Assembly: GCA_900317855.1 (NCBI GenBank)
Contig: ONIG01000003.1
Location: 1 to 64,000 of the forward strand
DNA: 64,000 nucleotides
Origin: an uncultured Eubacteriales bacterium
Lineage (GTDB): Bacteria; Bacillota; Clostridia; Oscillospirales; Oscillospiraceae
Direction of reading: 5' to 3'
The position numbers and the translations under genes were made by a program. Below, one piece after another: positions 23,697-31,961 of the stretch (positions within the stretch are counted from its first letter, which is position 1; every line of letters begins with the position of its first letter). The notes beneath the pieces are model-generated. The model had not been told where the DNA came from and made no database searches. It saw only the letters and a list, made by a program, of their open reading frames with translations.

Positions 23697-24581
23697 ATGG
23701 GCATTCAGCGTCTGCCGGTGTTTTTATCCGCCGCGGAAAACCTGAATTTCACCAAGGCGGCCGAGGAGCAGTGCATCTCACAGACGGCCGTCAGCCAGCA
23801 GATCAAGCTGCTGGAGCAGGAGCTTGGCTATGCGCTGTTTGTGCGCGGAAAGCGGGGCGTGAGCCTGACGCCGGCGGGCGAGGTGTTCTACCGGCAGTGC
23901 AAGCAGCTCATGATCCGCTACAATGACGCTGCGGCACAGGGAAAGAAAATCGCGCTCGGCAACGCGACGGATCTGCGCATCGGCTATGCCGGGGCCTATG
24001 AGCTGTGGACCATCGTCTCGCAGATCCGTAAGTATCACCGCCTGCACCCGGAGGCAGAGATCGAGTTTCAGCTCGGCAGCAACCGGAGTCTGCTCAATGA
24101 TCTGGCCGAGGGGCAGCTGGATATGGCTGTGCTCTCCGGCTTTGGTGTGGAGCTCGGCAAGGGACTTGACAGCCGCGTCACGCTCTCGGATCCGTGCATG
24201 GCCATGATCAGCGCCGCGCACCCGCTGGCGGCAAAGCAGACGATCCATCCGCGCGACCTCAAGGGGATGCCGATCGTGCTCAACCGAGCGCAGGACAGCC
24301 AGCCCTCGGCGGGGCTGATCGCCGGTATGTATGCCAATATGGGCCTGCGCGAGAATAAGCGGATGTACGCCGATGATTTTTACAGCATTGCGCTCATCAT
24401 CAATACCGGCATCGCCTTCAGCATCATGCCGGCGAGCGTTGCCTGCTGGGGGATCGAGGGCGTTGTGTTTCGCCCGGTGCAGGGCTTTCAGGCAAAGGCC
24501 CGCACGCTGCTGGTCTATCCGCGCGGCTCACAGGACACGGGCATCCAGTCGTTTGTGTCGCTGGTCAAGCCGAAACGCTGA
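23697..24581 (+). CDS. LysR-family transcriptional regulator, probable activator of the baiJKL-like operon
   Basis: This 294-residue protein has the LysR winged helix-turn-helix at residues 1-60 (FLSAAENLNFTKAAEEQCIS, then QTAVSQQIKLLEQELG) and a periplasmic-binding-protein-like effector domain with RIGYAG and the C-terminal GIAFSIMPAS segment. The start at ATG 23697 follows AAGGGAG; a longer frame from 23667 lacks a site. It is transcribed divergently from the SDR-CoA transferase-flavoprotein operon, the usual position of a LysR regulator next to its target. The inducer may be a bile acid or related steroid; that is inference. Confidence 0.9.
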   Translation: MGIQRLPVFLSAAENLNFTKAAEEQCISQTAVSQQIKLLEQELGYALFVRGKRGVSLTPAGEVFYRQCKQLMIRYNDAAAQGKKIALGNATDLRIGYAGAYELWTIVSQIRKYHRLHPEAEIEFQLGSNRSLLNDLAEGQLDMAVLSGFGVELGKGLDSRVTLSDPCMAMISAAHPLAAKQTIHPRDLKGMPIVLNRAQDSQPSAGLIAGMYANMGLRENKRMYADDFYSIALIINTGIAFSIMPASVACWGIEGVVFRPVQGFQAKARTLLVYPRGSQDTGIQSFVSLVKPKR

Positions 24582-24593
24582 GAGAAGAAAAAT

Positions 24594-24635
24594 GCATTTG
24601 CCCCCGCGCAGCCACGGCTGCGCGGGGGCAAATGC
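24594..24635. terminator. Bidirectional terminator between lysR and rmlD
   Basis: A perfect 20-base-pair inverted repeat (arms 24594-24613 and 24616-24635) with a two-base loop separates the convergent lysR and rmlD genes. On the plus strand TTTT-containing sequence follows. Confidence 0.85.
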
Positions 24636-24646
24636 GATTTTGCGTT

Positions 24647-25549
24647 TTATGTCTGTGTCTGCTCGAGCGCGAGATAGCGCGCCAGCGCGTCCTGCCAGTC
24701 TGGCAGCGGCGCAAACCCCGCTTCGGCCAGTTTCCCGGTATCCAGTCGGCTGCTGTGCGGCCGCTTGGCGCGGTTTTTGCCGTATTCTTCGGTTGTGACC
24801 GGCAGTACGGTCACGGGGATGCCGGCGGCGCGGAAGATCGCGCAGGCGAAGTCATACCAGCTCACGTAGCTGCCGCTGTTGACCGCGTTGTAGCGGCCGT
24901 AATGGTCGGTCTCGACCATGTCGGCGAGCAGCCGCGCGAGGTCGGGCGCGTAGGTCGGCGTGCCGATCTGGTCGCTGACGACGCGCAGCGTGCCGTGTGT
25001 CCGGCTCAGCTGCAGCATGGTGCGCACGAAGTTTTTGCCGCCCGCGCCGTAGACCCATGATGTGCGCACTATGAAGTACCGCTCGAGCGTTTCAAGCACG
25101 GCACGTTCGCCGGCAAGCTTGCTCTGCCCGTAGACGTTCAGCGGCGCGAAGCGCTCGCAGTCGGCGGGGTAGGGGGCGGCATCCGTCCCGTCAAAGACGT
25201 AGTCCGTCGTGATATAGAGCAGCTTGCAGCCGTGATCACGGCAGGCCTCGGCCACGTTTCTCGTGCCGCCGGCATTGACGGCGAACACCCGCTCCCGGTT
25301 TTCCGGCAGCTCTGCGCCGTCTACGTCTGTCCAGGCGGCACAGTGGATGACGGCGTCCGGATGGATGTCCGCGATGAGTGCCTGCACAGCCTGCGGATCA
25401 CAAAGATCGGCCGGCACATACGCGGCCGCATCCGCGCAGCGGCGCTGCGCCGTGCGGCCGGTTGCAGTGCAGGTGTGGCCGCGGCGGATAAGTTCGGCCG
25501 TGACGGCGCTGCCGAGCAGCCCGTTGGCGCCGGTGACGAGAATATTCAT
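24647..25549 (-). CDS. rmlD: dTDP-4-dehydrorhamnose reductase
   Basis: This 300-residue extended SDR begins with TGANGLLGSAV, has CAAWTDVD, the catalytic TTDYVFDG and YGQSK (Tyr-x3-Lys) segments and the family-specific VRTSWVYG. It carries out the last step of dTDP-L-rhamnose synthesis. It is the last gene of the surface-glycan operon, 27 bases after rmlC; GGAGGTGA precedes the ATG. rmlA and rmlB are not in the window, so they must be elsewhere in the genome. Confidence 0.95.
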   Translation of the reverse strand: MNILVTGANGLLGSAVTAELIRRGHTCTATGRTAQRRCADAAAYVPADLCDPQAVQALIADIHPDAVIHCAAWTDVDGAELPENRERVFAVNAGGTRNVAEACRDHGCKLLYITTDYVFDGTDAAPYPADCERFAPLNVYGQSKLAGERAVLETLERYFIVRTSWVYGAGGKNFVRTMLQLSRTHGTLRVVSDQIGTPTYAPDLARLLADMVETDHYGRYNAVNSGSYVSWYDFACAIFRAAGIPVTVLPVTTEEYGKNRAKRPHSSRLDTGKLAEAGFAPLPDWQDALARYLALEQTQT

Positions 25550-25576
25550 AAGCTCACCTCCGCTGCTTCGACCGTG

Positions 25577-26128
25577 TCACAGCTCTATGCCGAGTGTGCG
25601 CAGCGCCGGCCAGTGCTGGTCTTTTTCGCTGAGGATGGGCGTGTCCTGCCCCGGCCAGACGATGCCGATATCTGCGTCATCCCAGCGGATGCCGCCCTCG
25701 TCTCCGGGGTGGTAGACCTCGTCGCACTTGTAGGCAAAGACGGCCTGCTCGCTCAGCACCTGAAATCCGTGGGCAAAGCCGCGCGGGATATAGAGCTGGC
25801 GGCGGTTGTCCGCGCTGAGCAGCACGCCGACCCAGCGGCCGTAGGTCGCGCTGCCACGGCGCAGATCCACGGCGACATCGAAGATCTCGCCATAGATTGC
25901 GCGCACGAGCTTTGCCTGCTGATGCTGCTTTTGAAAGTGCAGTCCGCGCAGTACGCCGCGGCGTGAGCCGGACTGATTGTCCTGCACGAACGTGTCCCGG
26001 ATGCCGGCGGCCGCAAAGTCGGCGGCCTTGTAGGTCTCCATGAAGTACCCGCGCGCATCGCCGTAGGCTTTGACGTCCACGATCTGCACGGCGGGAATCT
26101 CCGTGGGCGTAAACGTGAAATTGCTCAT
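25577..26128 (-). CDS. rmlC: dTDP-4-dehydrorhamnose 3,5-epimerase
   Basis: This 183-residue cupin protein has the family pattern DARGYFMETY, QDNQSGSRRGVLRGLHFQ (catalytic His in RGLHFQ), YIPRGFAHGF and the late RWDDADIGIVWP. It makes dTDP-4-dehydro-L-rhamnose for RmlD. The true start is the ATG at 26128, which overlaps the stop of the upstream ATP-grasp gene by ATGA, with CGGAGAAACGC before it; the longer frame reaching 26371 is not coding. With rmlD it implies a rhamnose-containing surface glycan. Confidence 0.95.
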   Translation of the reverse strand: MSNFTFTPTEIPAVQIVDVKAYGDARGYFMETYKAADFAAAGIRDTFVQDNQSGSRRGVLRGLHFQKQHQQAKLVRAIYGEIFDVAVDLRRGSATYGRWVGVLLSADNRRQLYIPRGFAHGFQVLSEQAVFAYKCDEVYHPGDEGGIRWDDADIGIVWPGQDTPILSEKDQHWPALRTLGIEL

Positions 26129-27201
26129 GCGCGTTTCTCCGTCTCGTAGGCGTACTGCGCCGGGTCGCCGTAGAAGTCGAGCAGCATATGAGCAAATTTG
26201 TCGTGCACACCGTGTTTGGCCGGTGCCTGCACGATGTTCATGCCCGGATTGTGGTTGCCCTCGATGAGCTCCAGCTTGCCGCCGGGCAGAATGGCCACGT
26301 CCCAGCCGACGACGCGCAGGCACGGCAGCGTCTGCGCGGCGCTGCGGCAGAAGGCGCAGATCTCCTCCCACTGCGGGATGGGCGTGCCGCGAAAGCGCAC
26401 ACCGGTCATCGGGTGCAGGATGTAGCTGTTGCCGTGCTCGTCGAGTCCGTCGGTCATGATGACACCGGTGGCCGGGTCGATCTCGCAGAAGATGCCGCCG
26501 CCGTGGGCGTTGTCTACGTGCAGGCCGTTGTTGCCCACGCGCAGCCCCGCGCCAAAGACTTCAAAGCGCTCACCGCGGCGGAACGTGATCACGCGCAGTG
26601 TGTTGAGCGATTCCGGATGGAAGCGTGCGAGCGATTCATCGGACCGGATGAATTCCTCCGCCAGATACTTGCCCGCGCACAGCTCGTCAAACAATGCCTG
26701 CCGGTCGGGCGTGGCGTCCCATTCGGCCTCCGTCAGCTTGCGAAAGCCGATGCCCCAGCTCGAATACTGCGGTTTGAGCGCAATGACATGATGCTGATGC
26801 ACGAAAGCGTCAAACGCTGCGGGGTCCGACTCCGGAAGGTACAGCCAGCCGCGGCTGACAAACTGCGTGAAGTTTTTCAGAAACGTCACCTTGCTCTTCA
26901 GGTACGGCTCGGCGGCGCTGTTGTACGGGCGCATGAGCAGGGTCGCCTCCACGTCGGTCAGGTATTGCTTTTGCTGCGCGGTTGTCAGCCCGTAGAAACC
27001 GAAGATCATGTACTCGGACATGGACACGCGCTTTTCCGGATTGTTGCGCCGTACCTTGAGGTAGTCGTGAAAGAGCTGCTCTTCCGTAAAGCCGTCCGGA
27101 AGCTCGCGGACGCCCTTGATATAACCGCGCCAGCGCTTGTGCAGCACAGGGTAGGCGCGGAGATTTTTGACCAGTTTATTTTCTGTGAGTATATTCTTCA
27201 T
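26125..27201 (-). CDS. Sugar-transfer-associated ATP-grasp protein (copy 1)
   Basis: The protein of about 358 residues has the ATPgrasp_ST pattern: a Lys in VIALKPQYSSWGIGFR, a VEE-type segment (LAEEFIR), LNTLRVITFR, GGGIFCEID, HPMTGVRFRGTPIPQW, VGWDVAILPGG and ELIEGNHNPG with the metal-binding Glu/Asn. ATP-grasp enzymes activate a carboxylate as acyl phosphate and join it to an amine or similar nucleophile. In glycan clusters this family probably adds amino acids to sugars. I place the start at ATG 27201 behind AGGTGA; it overlaps the upstream ATP-grasp gene by 26 bases. Acceptor and donor are unknown. Confidence 0.8.
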   Translation of the reverse strand: MKNILTENKLVKNLRAYPVLHKRWRGYIKGVRELPDGFTEEQLFHDYLKVRRNNPEKRVSMSEYMIFGFYGLTTAQQKQYLTDVEATLLMRPYNSAAEPYLKSKVTFLKNFTQFVSRGWLYLPESDPAAFDAFVHQHHVIALKPQYSSWGIGFRKLTEAEWDATPDRQALFDELCAGKYLAEEFIRSDESLARFHPESLNTLRVITFRRGERFEVFGAGLRVGNNGLHVDNAHGGGIFCEIDPATGVIMTDGLDEHGNSYILHPMTGVRFRGTPIPQWEEICAFCRSAAQTLPCLRVVGWDVAILPGGKLELIEGNHNPGMNIVQAPAKHGVHDKFAHMLLDFYGDPAQYAYETEKRA

Positions 27202-28183
27202 CGGTTTCACCTGCACAGTCCCGGAGCAGCGGATATTTTCCCACTCCGTCGAATTGAATGATGTTGCCGCCCGGCCAGTGCCAGTTGCCCTCAATCAGCT
27301 CCGGTCCGTCCGGCGTGACGGCGATGTCCCAGCCGACGTAGCCCATGCCGGGCACACGGCCCATGGCACGGGATACGCACGCGGTGATCTCGGGCCAGAA
27401 CGGGACCCGAAATCCGGGCAGATACGCACCCGATGCCGGGTGACGGGTATAATCGCACAGATCGGTATTGTTGCGCCCGGGGGCGGATACGCAGCCGGAC
27501 GCGAGCTCGAGCGGGTAGGCGATGCCGCCGGTGTGAAAGTTGTCGGTCGCGGCGCCCTTGCCGCCGCACTTGAGGCACGCGCCGATGAGCCAGATGCGGC
27601 CGTCACGGTCGCGCGCGGCATTGATGCGCACACTGTTGACGCACCCGGGGCTGAGTGCCTCGAGTGCCGGGTGCTGCCGGATGGGCGCTTCCAGCAGAAG
27701 CTGCTGTGCCCGGCAGCCGTCGTAAAATGCAGCGCGGTCTGCAATGGCCGCGCTGCGGCAGTGCTCGATGCCGCGGCCCATTGTGCCGCGCACGGGCTTG
27801 AAAAAGAACGTGTCGTTCCGGTCAAGAAAAGCGCAGAAAGCGGCAAAGTCCGCCTCCGGCACGTAGATGTGCTCCCGCCGGACATCGGACGCGAATACTG
27901 CGAGAAAGCGCGCCTTGTTCGCGAGCGCTTCTTTCTCCGCCGCTGTGGCATTGCGGTTGAGCACCCGGTCGAGCGCACCGGAGCGGCCCGATGTGAGATA
28001 GGCCGCGCGCTGCCAGTCCGGCAGGTCAAAAAAGCGGAGCACGAAGTAGTTTTCCGGCGACGCGCCGTGGCGAATGCTGCACCACAGCGCGTCGAGCAGA
28101 TAGCCTGTTCGGCTGCCGCCGCGCTGTGCGCGCAGACGCGTGCACATATGGTAGGTTTTTTTCAGTGCGTTCCATCGGGACAT
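27176..28183 (-). CDS. Sugar-transfer-associated ATP-grasp protein (copy 2)
   Basis: This 335-residue protein shares the ATPgrasp_ST layout: FFFKPVRGTMGRGIE (ATP-binding Lys and glycine loop), LLLEAPIRQHP, VNSVRINAARD, TGGIAYPLE, TRHPASGAYLPGFRVPFW, GYVGWDIAVTPDGPELIEGN. It differs strongly from copy 1 in the N-terminal third, so they are probably not redundant. It overlaps the opine-dehydrogenase-like gene upstream by 22 bases, so translation is coupled. An amide bond between a sugar and an amino acid or opine is the likely product, by analogy. Confidence 0.78.
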   Translation of the reverse strand: MSRWNALKKTYHMCTRLRAQRGGSRTGYLLDALWCSIRHGASPENYFVLRFFDLPDWQRAAYLTSGRSGALDRVLNRNATAAEKEALANKARFLAVFASDVRREHIYVPEADFAAFCAFLDRNDTFFFKPVRGTMGRGIEHCRSAAIADRAAFYDGCRAQQLLLEAPIRQHPALEALSPGCVNSVRINAARDRDGRIWLIGACLKCGGKGAATDNFHTGGIAYPLELASGCVSAPGRNNTDLCDYTRHPASGAYLPGFRVPFWPEITACVSRAMGRVPGMGYVGWDIAVTPDGPELIEGNWHWPGGNIIQFDGVGKYPLLRDCAGETDEEYTHRK

Positions 28184-29265
28184 GGCTCTGCGCCCCTCTC
28201 TGCATCGTCCAGAATGGCCCGGATATTGTCCCGGCCGAGCCTCTCGATCGTGCGGCCCTGCGTGCGCAGGTCACACCCGAGCGCCGCCGAGGCGATCTCA
28301 ATCAGCGACGAACACACCGGCGTTGGCACACCCAGCGCCGCGCCCAGTGATTCCAGCAGCCCCAGACCCTGCGGTACATCCTCCGTGATGTAGCGCGAGC
28401 GCACATCCAGCGGGCCCTTCGCCCGCTCCGGCATGGCGGCGTAGGCGAAAAAGACCTCCTTCGCGTCACTCTGCTCGTCGAGACTGTTGCGGAACTTGCA
28501 TGCCTCGACATATGGCACCGGAGCGCAGTCAAGACGTTCGAGTACGCGCATTTTCTCGCCGTCGAGCGCTTCGAGCAGGTTCCAGACCGACGGCGTGAAC
28601 ACTTCGTGGTACATACAGTAGTCGCCGTGCGTGGCCTCGATGCGCGGAATGCTCATTACGGCGCCGACCGTGTGCACGATCATGTTCGGGTTGTGCAGCG
28701 CGGCCTCGGCCACACTCTTGAGATAGACAAACGGTGTGCCCAGCCGGTCGAGCACCTGCCGGGCTGCCGGGAGCGCGCTGTGCGGGTAGACGCCGATGGG
28801 GTTGCGCACATTGCGGAAGCCCACCTGAAATTCTCCGGGCGCGCTGATGCGCCCGTCGATGAAGTTGCTCTCCGCCTCGGCGAGGATCACGCCGTCGGCC
28901 GGGTGCAGCTCCAGCGCGTAGGCAGTGGAGAGATAGCCCGGCACCATCAACAGGACCTGACCCGGCGTCAGAAACGGCACAACGCGCCGCAGCACGTCAG
29001 GATGGCAGCCCGTCTGCGTGCACAGGAACACAACGTCCTTAGCTCGCACGTCTGCCACATCGCGCGACAGGTGCGCGATGACGCAGTCGGTCTCCGTGCC
29101 GAATTCGTGAATGCGCATCCGGCCGCCGGCAGCGCACAGGTGCGCAAAATTGTCATCGTGCAGGCTGTGGGAGGTCTTGATGAGAGTGACCTCGTGGCCG
29201 CGCGCGGCATAGTCGCCCGCAAGCGCGCAGCCGCTGTTGCCCGCACCGAGAATGGCAATGTTCAT
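28162..29265 (-). CDS. Opine/octopine-type NAD(P) dehydrogenase
   Basis: This 367-residue protein has an N-terminal Rossmann domain (AILGAGNSGCALAGDYAARG) and a C-terminal octopine-dehydrogenase-like domain (LHNPNMIVHTVGAVMS, HGDYCMYHEVFTPSVW, YITEDVPQGLGLLESLGA). Opine dehydrogenases reductively condense an amino acid with a 2-oxo acid to give N-(1-carboxyalkyl) amino acids. Inside a glycan operon full of ATP-grasp ligases, a likely role is to make an opine such as alanopine that is then amide-linked to the polysaccharide, as known for some O-antigens. That role is inferred. Its start overlaps the TupA-like stop by ATGA. Confidence 0.8.
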   Translation of the reverse strand: MNIAILGAGNSGCALAGDYAARGHEVTLIKTSHSLHDDNFAHLCAAGGRMRIHEFGTETDCVIAHLSRDVADVRAKDVVFLCTQTGCHPDVLRRVVPFLTPGQVLLMVPGYLSTAYALELHPADGVILAEAESNFIDGRISAPGEFQVGFRNVRNPIGVYPHSALPAARQVLDRLGTPFVYLKSVAEAALHNPNMIVHTVGAVMSIPRIEATHGDYCMYHEVFTPSVWNLLEALDGEKMRVLERLDCAPVPYVEACKFRNSLDEQSDAKEVFFAYAAMPERAKGPLDVRSRYITEDVPQGLGLLESLGAALGVPTPVCSSLIEIASAALGCDLRTQGRTIERLGRDNIRAILDDAERGAEPCPDGTH

Positions 29266-30149
29266 AGCGTTTCCTCCATCATGCGGCCAAAGCGCAGGTC
29301 CGTCTCCGGCAGACGCTTGTTGTCCAGCGCGGCTGCCGGGGTGAATGTCAGCTCGCCGAAGCGCACGCCGCGCGGCGTGAGGTATAGATCCACGCGCACG
29401 AAGTCAAACGGCTTGCTCAGCCGGTCGGCAACGGTGAAGGCCTCATCCAGCCCTGCCGGTTTCGGAAGCGTAAAATTCTCGGGCGCGGCCTGCGAGTCGC
29501 GGTTGATGCGCAGGAGTCGGAAGTCCCGGTCAAAGAAATAAAATTTCGGCCAGCCCTCGTTGCGTCCCACGCAGAGCATAACACAATCTGCCCGGCCGTG
29601 AAAGCAGTAAAATTTATAGTCCTCCGGCAGTGTGCCATCTGCATCACCGATGTATTCCTCCACGAGCAGCTTCTTTTCCACGTGGCGGTACTGGAGCTCG
29701 GAATAGTACGCCCAGAACGGCTCGCGCCCCCAGGCGCGCAGCTGCTTTTCGGCTGCGGCCGTGTCGAGCGCGCGTTTGTCCGCGCAGATGAGATTGTAGC
29801 CGCAGCCGAAGTTCCATTTGATGGCGAACCGCTCCGGCAGTGTGGCCCAGTCGATGTCCTCCGGCCGGTCGTATACGGCGAGCAGGCGGTTGAGCGTGTC
29901 ACCGCAGCCACAGCCGGAAACGTAGTCGCGCACAAGATACTTATCTGCGCACCGGCGCACGACAGGGTCCGTGCCAAAGCGCTCGAGTTTTTGCTTGAGC
30001 AGCTTTTCGTTGAGTGTCTGCGGGTGCTTCAGATCCGGCAGACGGCCGAACTTGCGCAGATACAAAAGCTCCGTATTCCACCGCGGAGAAATATAAGAGA
30101 GCGCTGCATAAAATGCCCGGCTTGCGCGGCGGACTTTTTTCTTTTTCAT
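29262..30149 (-). CDS. TupA-like ATP-grasp protein
   Basis: A protein of about 295 residues with the TupA-like ATP-grasp pattern: RKFGRLPDLKHPQTLNEKLL-type opening, CADKYLVRDYV, FAIKWNFGCGYNLIC, LVEEYIGDADG and a late VDLYLTPRGVRFGELTFTPAA. TupA is named for teichuronopeptide synthesis, in which glutamate and glucuronate polymers are built into the wall. Many copies occur in Firmicute capsule clusters and may add amino acids or act in glycan assembly. I prefer the start at ATG 30149 (basic MKKKKVRRASR) over the upstream in-frame start at 30194. It lies 25 bases after a GT2 gene. Confidence 0.85.
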   Translation of the reverse strand: MKKKKVRRASRAFYAALSYISPRWNTELLYLRKFGRLPDLKHPQTLNEKLLKQKLERFGTDPVVRRCADKYLVRDYVSGCGCGDTLNRLLAVYDRPEDIDWATLPERFAIKWNFGCGYNLICADKRALDTAAAEKQLRAWGREPFWAYYSELQYRHVEKKLLVEEYIGDADGTLPEDYKFYCFHGRADCVMLCVGRNEGWPKFYFFDRDFRLLRINRDSQAAPENFTLPKPAGLDEAFTVADRLSKPFDFVRVDLYLTPRGVRFGELTFTPAAALDNKRLPETDLRFGRMMEETL

Positions 30150-30174
30150 GGGAAAATACAGCCTTTCTGCGCGC

Positions 30175-31095
30175 TCAGGCGTCTGCGAGCGCAATGGTGC
30201 TCACCGGCTGCGCCGCTGCGGGTTCCGATGCTTCGGACGCAAGGATGAGCGCCTCGGCCGCGTCGAGCGAGTCGAGCAGACAGTCGATGACAAACTTTGA
30301 GCGCCGCACGATCGAGCGGTACTCCATCTTCGAGGCCACATATTGATAGTGCAGCACGGAAATCGACGGGTCGTAGCGTACAACGCTGCCCTCCTGACGG
30401 CAGAGCCAGTCGAGGATCTCCATCTCGTAGTACATGAACGTGTTCGGATAAAACGGTTCCGGGCGGCGGGCAAGATAGCGCCGCGAGAAAATCACGCACG
30501 AGCCGTGCAGCACGACGCCTTCCGCGGGCTGCGTGGTGTCGATGTGCTGCTTTTTGCGGTTGCGGATCTGCACGAGCCGCCAGATGGCGGGGCTGTTTTT
30601 CTCGCCGCTGCTCAGCAGCAGGAGGATGGGGTTCTTGCTGCGCGCAACGCAGGCGCGCTTGTGCCGCACACTCTCGAGTGTGCAGCCGTGCAGGGTTTTC
30701 GGGCTCTGGTGGATGCCGGAGAATACGGACACGATGTCTGGCCCGAGCAGGTCGAACGGGTGCTGGGCATAAATGCGCGCGATCTGAGGAATAAAGTCGT
30801 GCTGCGGGATCTCGACGTCGTTGTTGAGCACGACGGTGAAGTCTGCATCCAGATGCTCGTGCACCCAGCGCGTGCCGACGTTGTTGCCGCGGGCAAAGCC
30901 GTCGTTTTTGTCGTGCAGCAGCACAGTCACGTCCGGACTTGCGGAAAATTCCTCCGCCAGCACCTTGCCCGTGCCGTTGGGGGAGGCGTTATCGACGATG
31001 ACGATGTGCTTGTCGCCCGCGAGCGCGCGGATGCTCTTAACACAGCTGCGGGTCGTGTCGATGGCGCGGTAATGCAAAATGACAAATGCGGTCAT
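30175..31095 (-). CDS. Family 2 glycosyltransferase
   Basis: This 306-residue protein has the GT-A fold start FVILHYRAIDTTRSCVKSI, the nucleotide-binding VDNASPNGTG, the LNNDVEI metal-binding acidic motif and DLLGPDI. This is the rhamnosyltransferase-like type of GT2. It would transfer a sugar to a glycan intermediate at the cytoplasmic face of the membrane; rhamnose fits the neighbouring rml genes but is not shown. It overlaps the downstream neighbour in the coupled chain: its own start overlaps the upstream GT2 stop by ATGA at 31092. Confidence 0.88.
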   Translation of the reverse strand: MTAFVILHYRAIDTTRSCVKSIRALAGDKHIVIVDNASPNGTGKVLAEEFSASPDVTVLLHDKNDGFARGNNVGTRWVHEHLDADFTVVLNNDVEIPQHDFIPQIARIYAQHPFDLLGPDIVSVFSGIHQSPKTLHGCTLESVRHKRACVARSKNPILLLLSSGEKNSPAIWRLVQIRNRKKQHIDTTQPAEGVVLHGSCVIFSRRYLARRPEPFYPNTFMYYEMEILDWLCRQEGSVVRYDPSISVLHYQYVASKMEYRSIVRRSKFVIDCLLDSLDAAEALILASEASEPAAAQPVSTIALADA

Positions 31096-31961
31096 GGTGT
31101 CTGTCCTTTCTGCTGCCGGCGGGCACGCAGGCAGTCGGCGAGGTAGTAGCTCAGGTCGTAGGGGTTGCGGCTGAGCCGGAAACTTTTGCGGAAGTGCTCG
31201 GCAGCGCGCGCCGGATCCGTCGGGTGGCAGCGCTTGCCGAGACGGCGGTTCATGACGGCGTCGCTGCGCGGGAAACGCTGATAGAGCGCCGCGTGCTTTT
31301 CATACAGCCGCAGCAGGTGGGGATAGGACTTGACGACGGCGGAAATGCTGTCGCCGCCGACCTCAGACTCCACCAGTGCTTCCGGCAGGTACACGAGCCG
31401 GAAGCGCTCGGCCGCCCGGATGGCAAAATCCCAGTCCTGATAGCGGCGAATGGTTTCGTCGAAGCGCACAGCCTCCCACACGGCGCGGTGCATGAGCATG
31501 GTCTGGGTGCTGGCGCGGTTCTCGGCCAGAAAATCCTCCAGCGCGCGGCCGGGATGCGGTGCGTGCACAGGGTAGTAAAACGAATTTCCGTTTGCGGCGA
31601 TGCGGTTCATGCCGCAGTAACACAAGTCCGCGCCCGTTGCCATGAGCAGGTCGTACTGCTTTTGCAGCTTGTCCGGGTGCCAGAGGTCGTCGCTGTCCTG
31701 AAAGGCGAGGATGCTGCCGCGCGAGCGCTGCGCACCGAGGTTGCGGGCGTAGCAGGCGCCGCGGTTGTCACCGTAGCGCACGTAGTGCACGCGCGCGTCT
31801 GTGCCGCAGTCAAACAGGCGCTCCGTGCCGTCGGTCGAGGCGTCGTCCACGACGATGATCTCCAGGTTTGGATATGTCTGTGCCAGCACGCTCGCAATGC
31901 ATGCCGGCAGCTTGTCCTTTCGGTTGTAGGTCGGGATGATGACCGAGATCAGCTCGTTCAT
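31092..31961 (-). CDS. Family 2 glycosyltransferase
   Basis: This 289-residue GT2 has VSVIIPTYNRKDKLPACIAS-type opening, VDDASTDGTE, the acidic FQDSDDLWHPDK motif, and the catalytic-region YQDWDFAIRAAER (ED-type acceptor motif). It would use a nucleotide-sugar donor for polysaccharide synthesis. It is linked by 4-base overlaps to the pyruvyl transferase upstream and to the next GT2 downstream, so the three form one translational unit. Confidence 0.92.
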   Translation of the reverse strand: MNELISVIIPTYNRKDKLPACIASVLAQTYPNLEIIVVDDASTDGTERLFDCGTDARVHYVRYGDNRGACYARNLGAQRSRGSILAFQDSDDLWHPDKLQKQYDLLMATGADLCYCGMNRIAANGNSFYYPVHAPHPGRALEDFLAENRASTQTMLMHRAVWEAVRFDETIRRYQDWDFAIRAAERFRLVYLPEALVESEVGGDSISAVVKSYPHLLRLYEKHAALYQRFPRSDAVMNRRLGKRCHPTDPARAAEHFRKSFRLSRNPYDLSYYLADCLRARRQQKGQTP

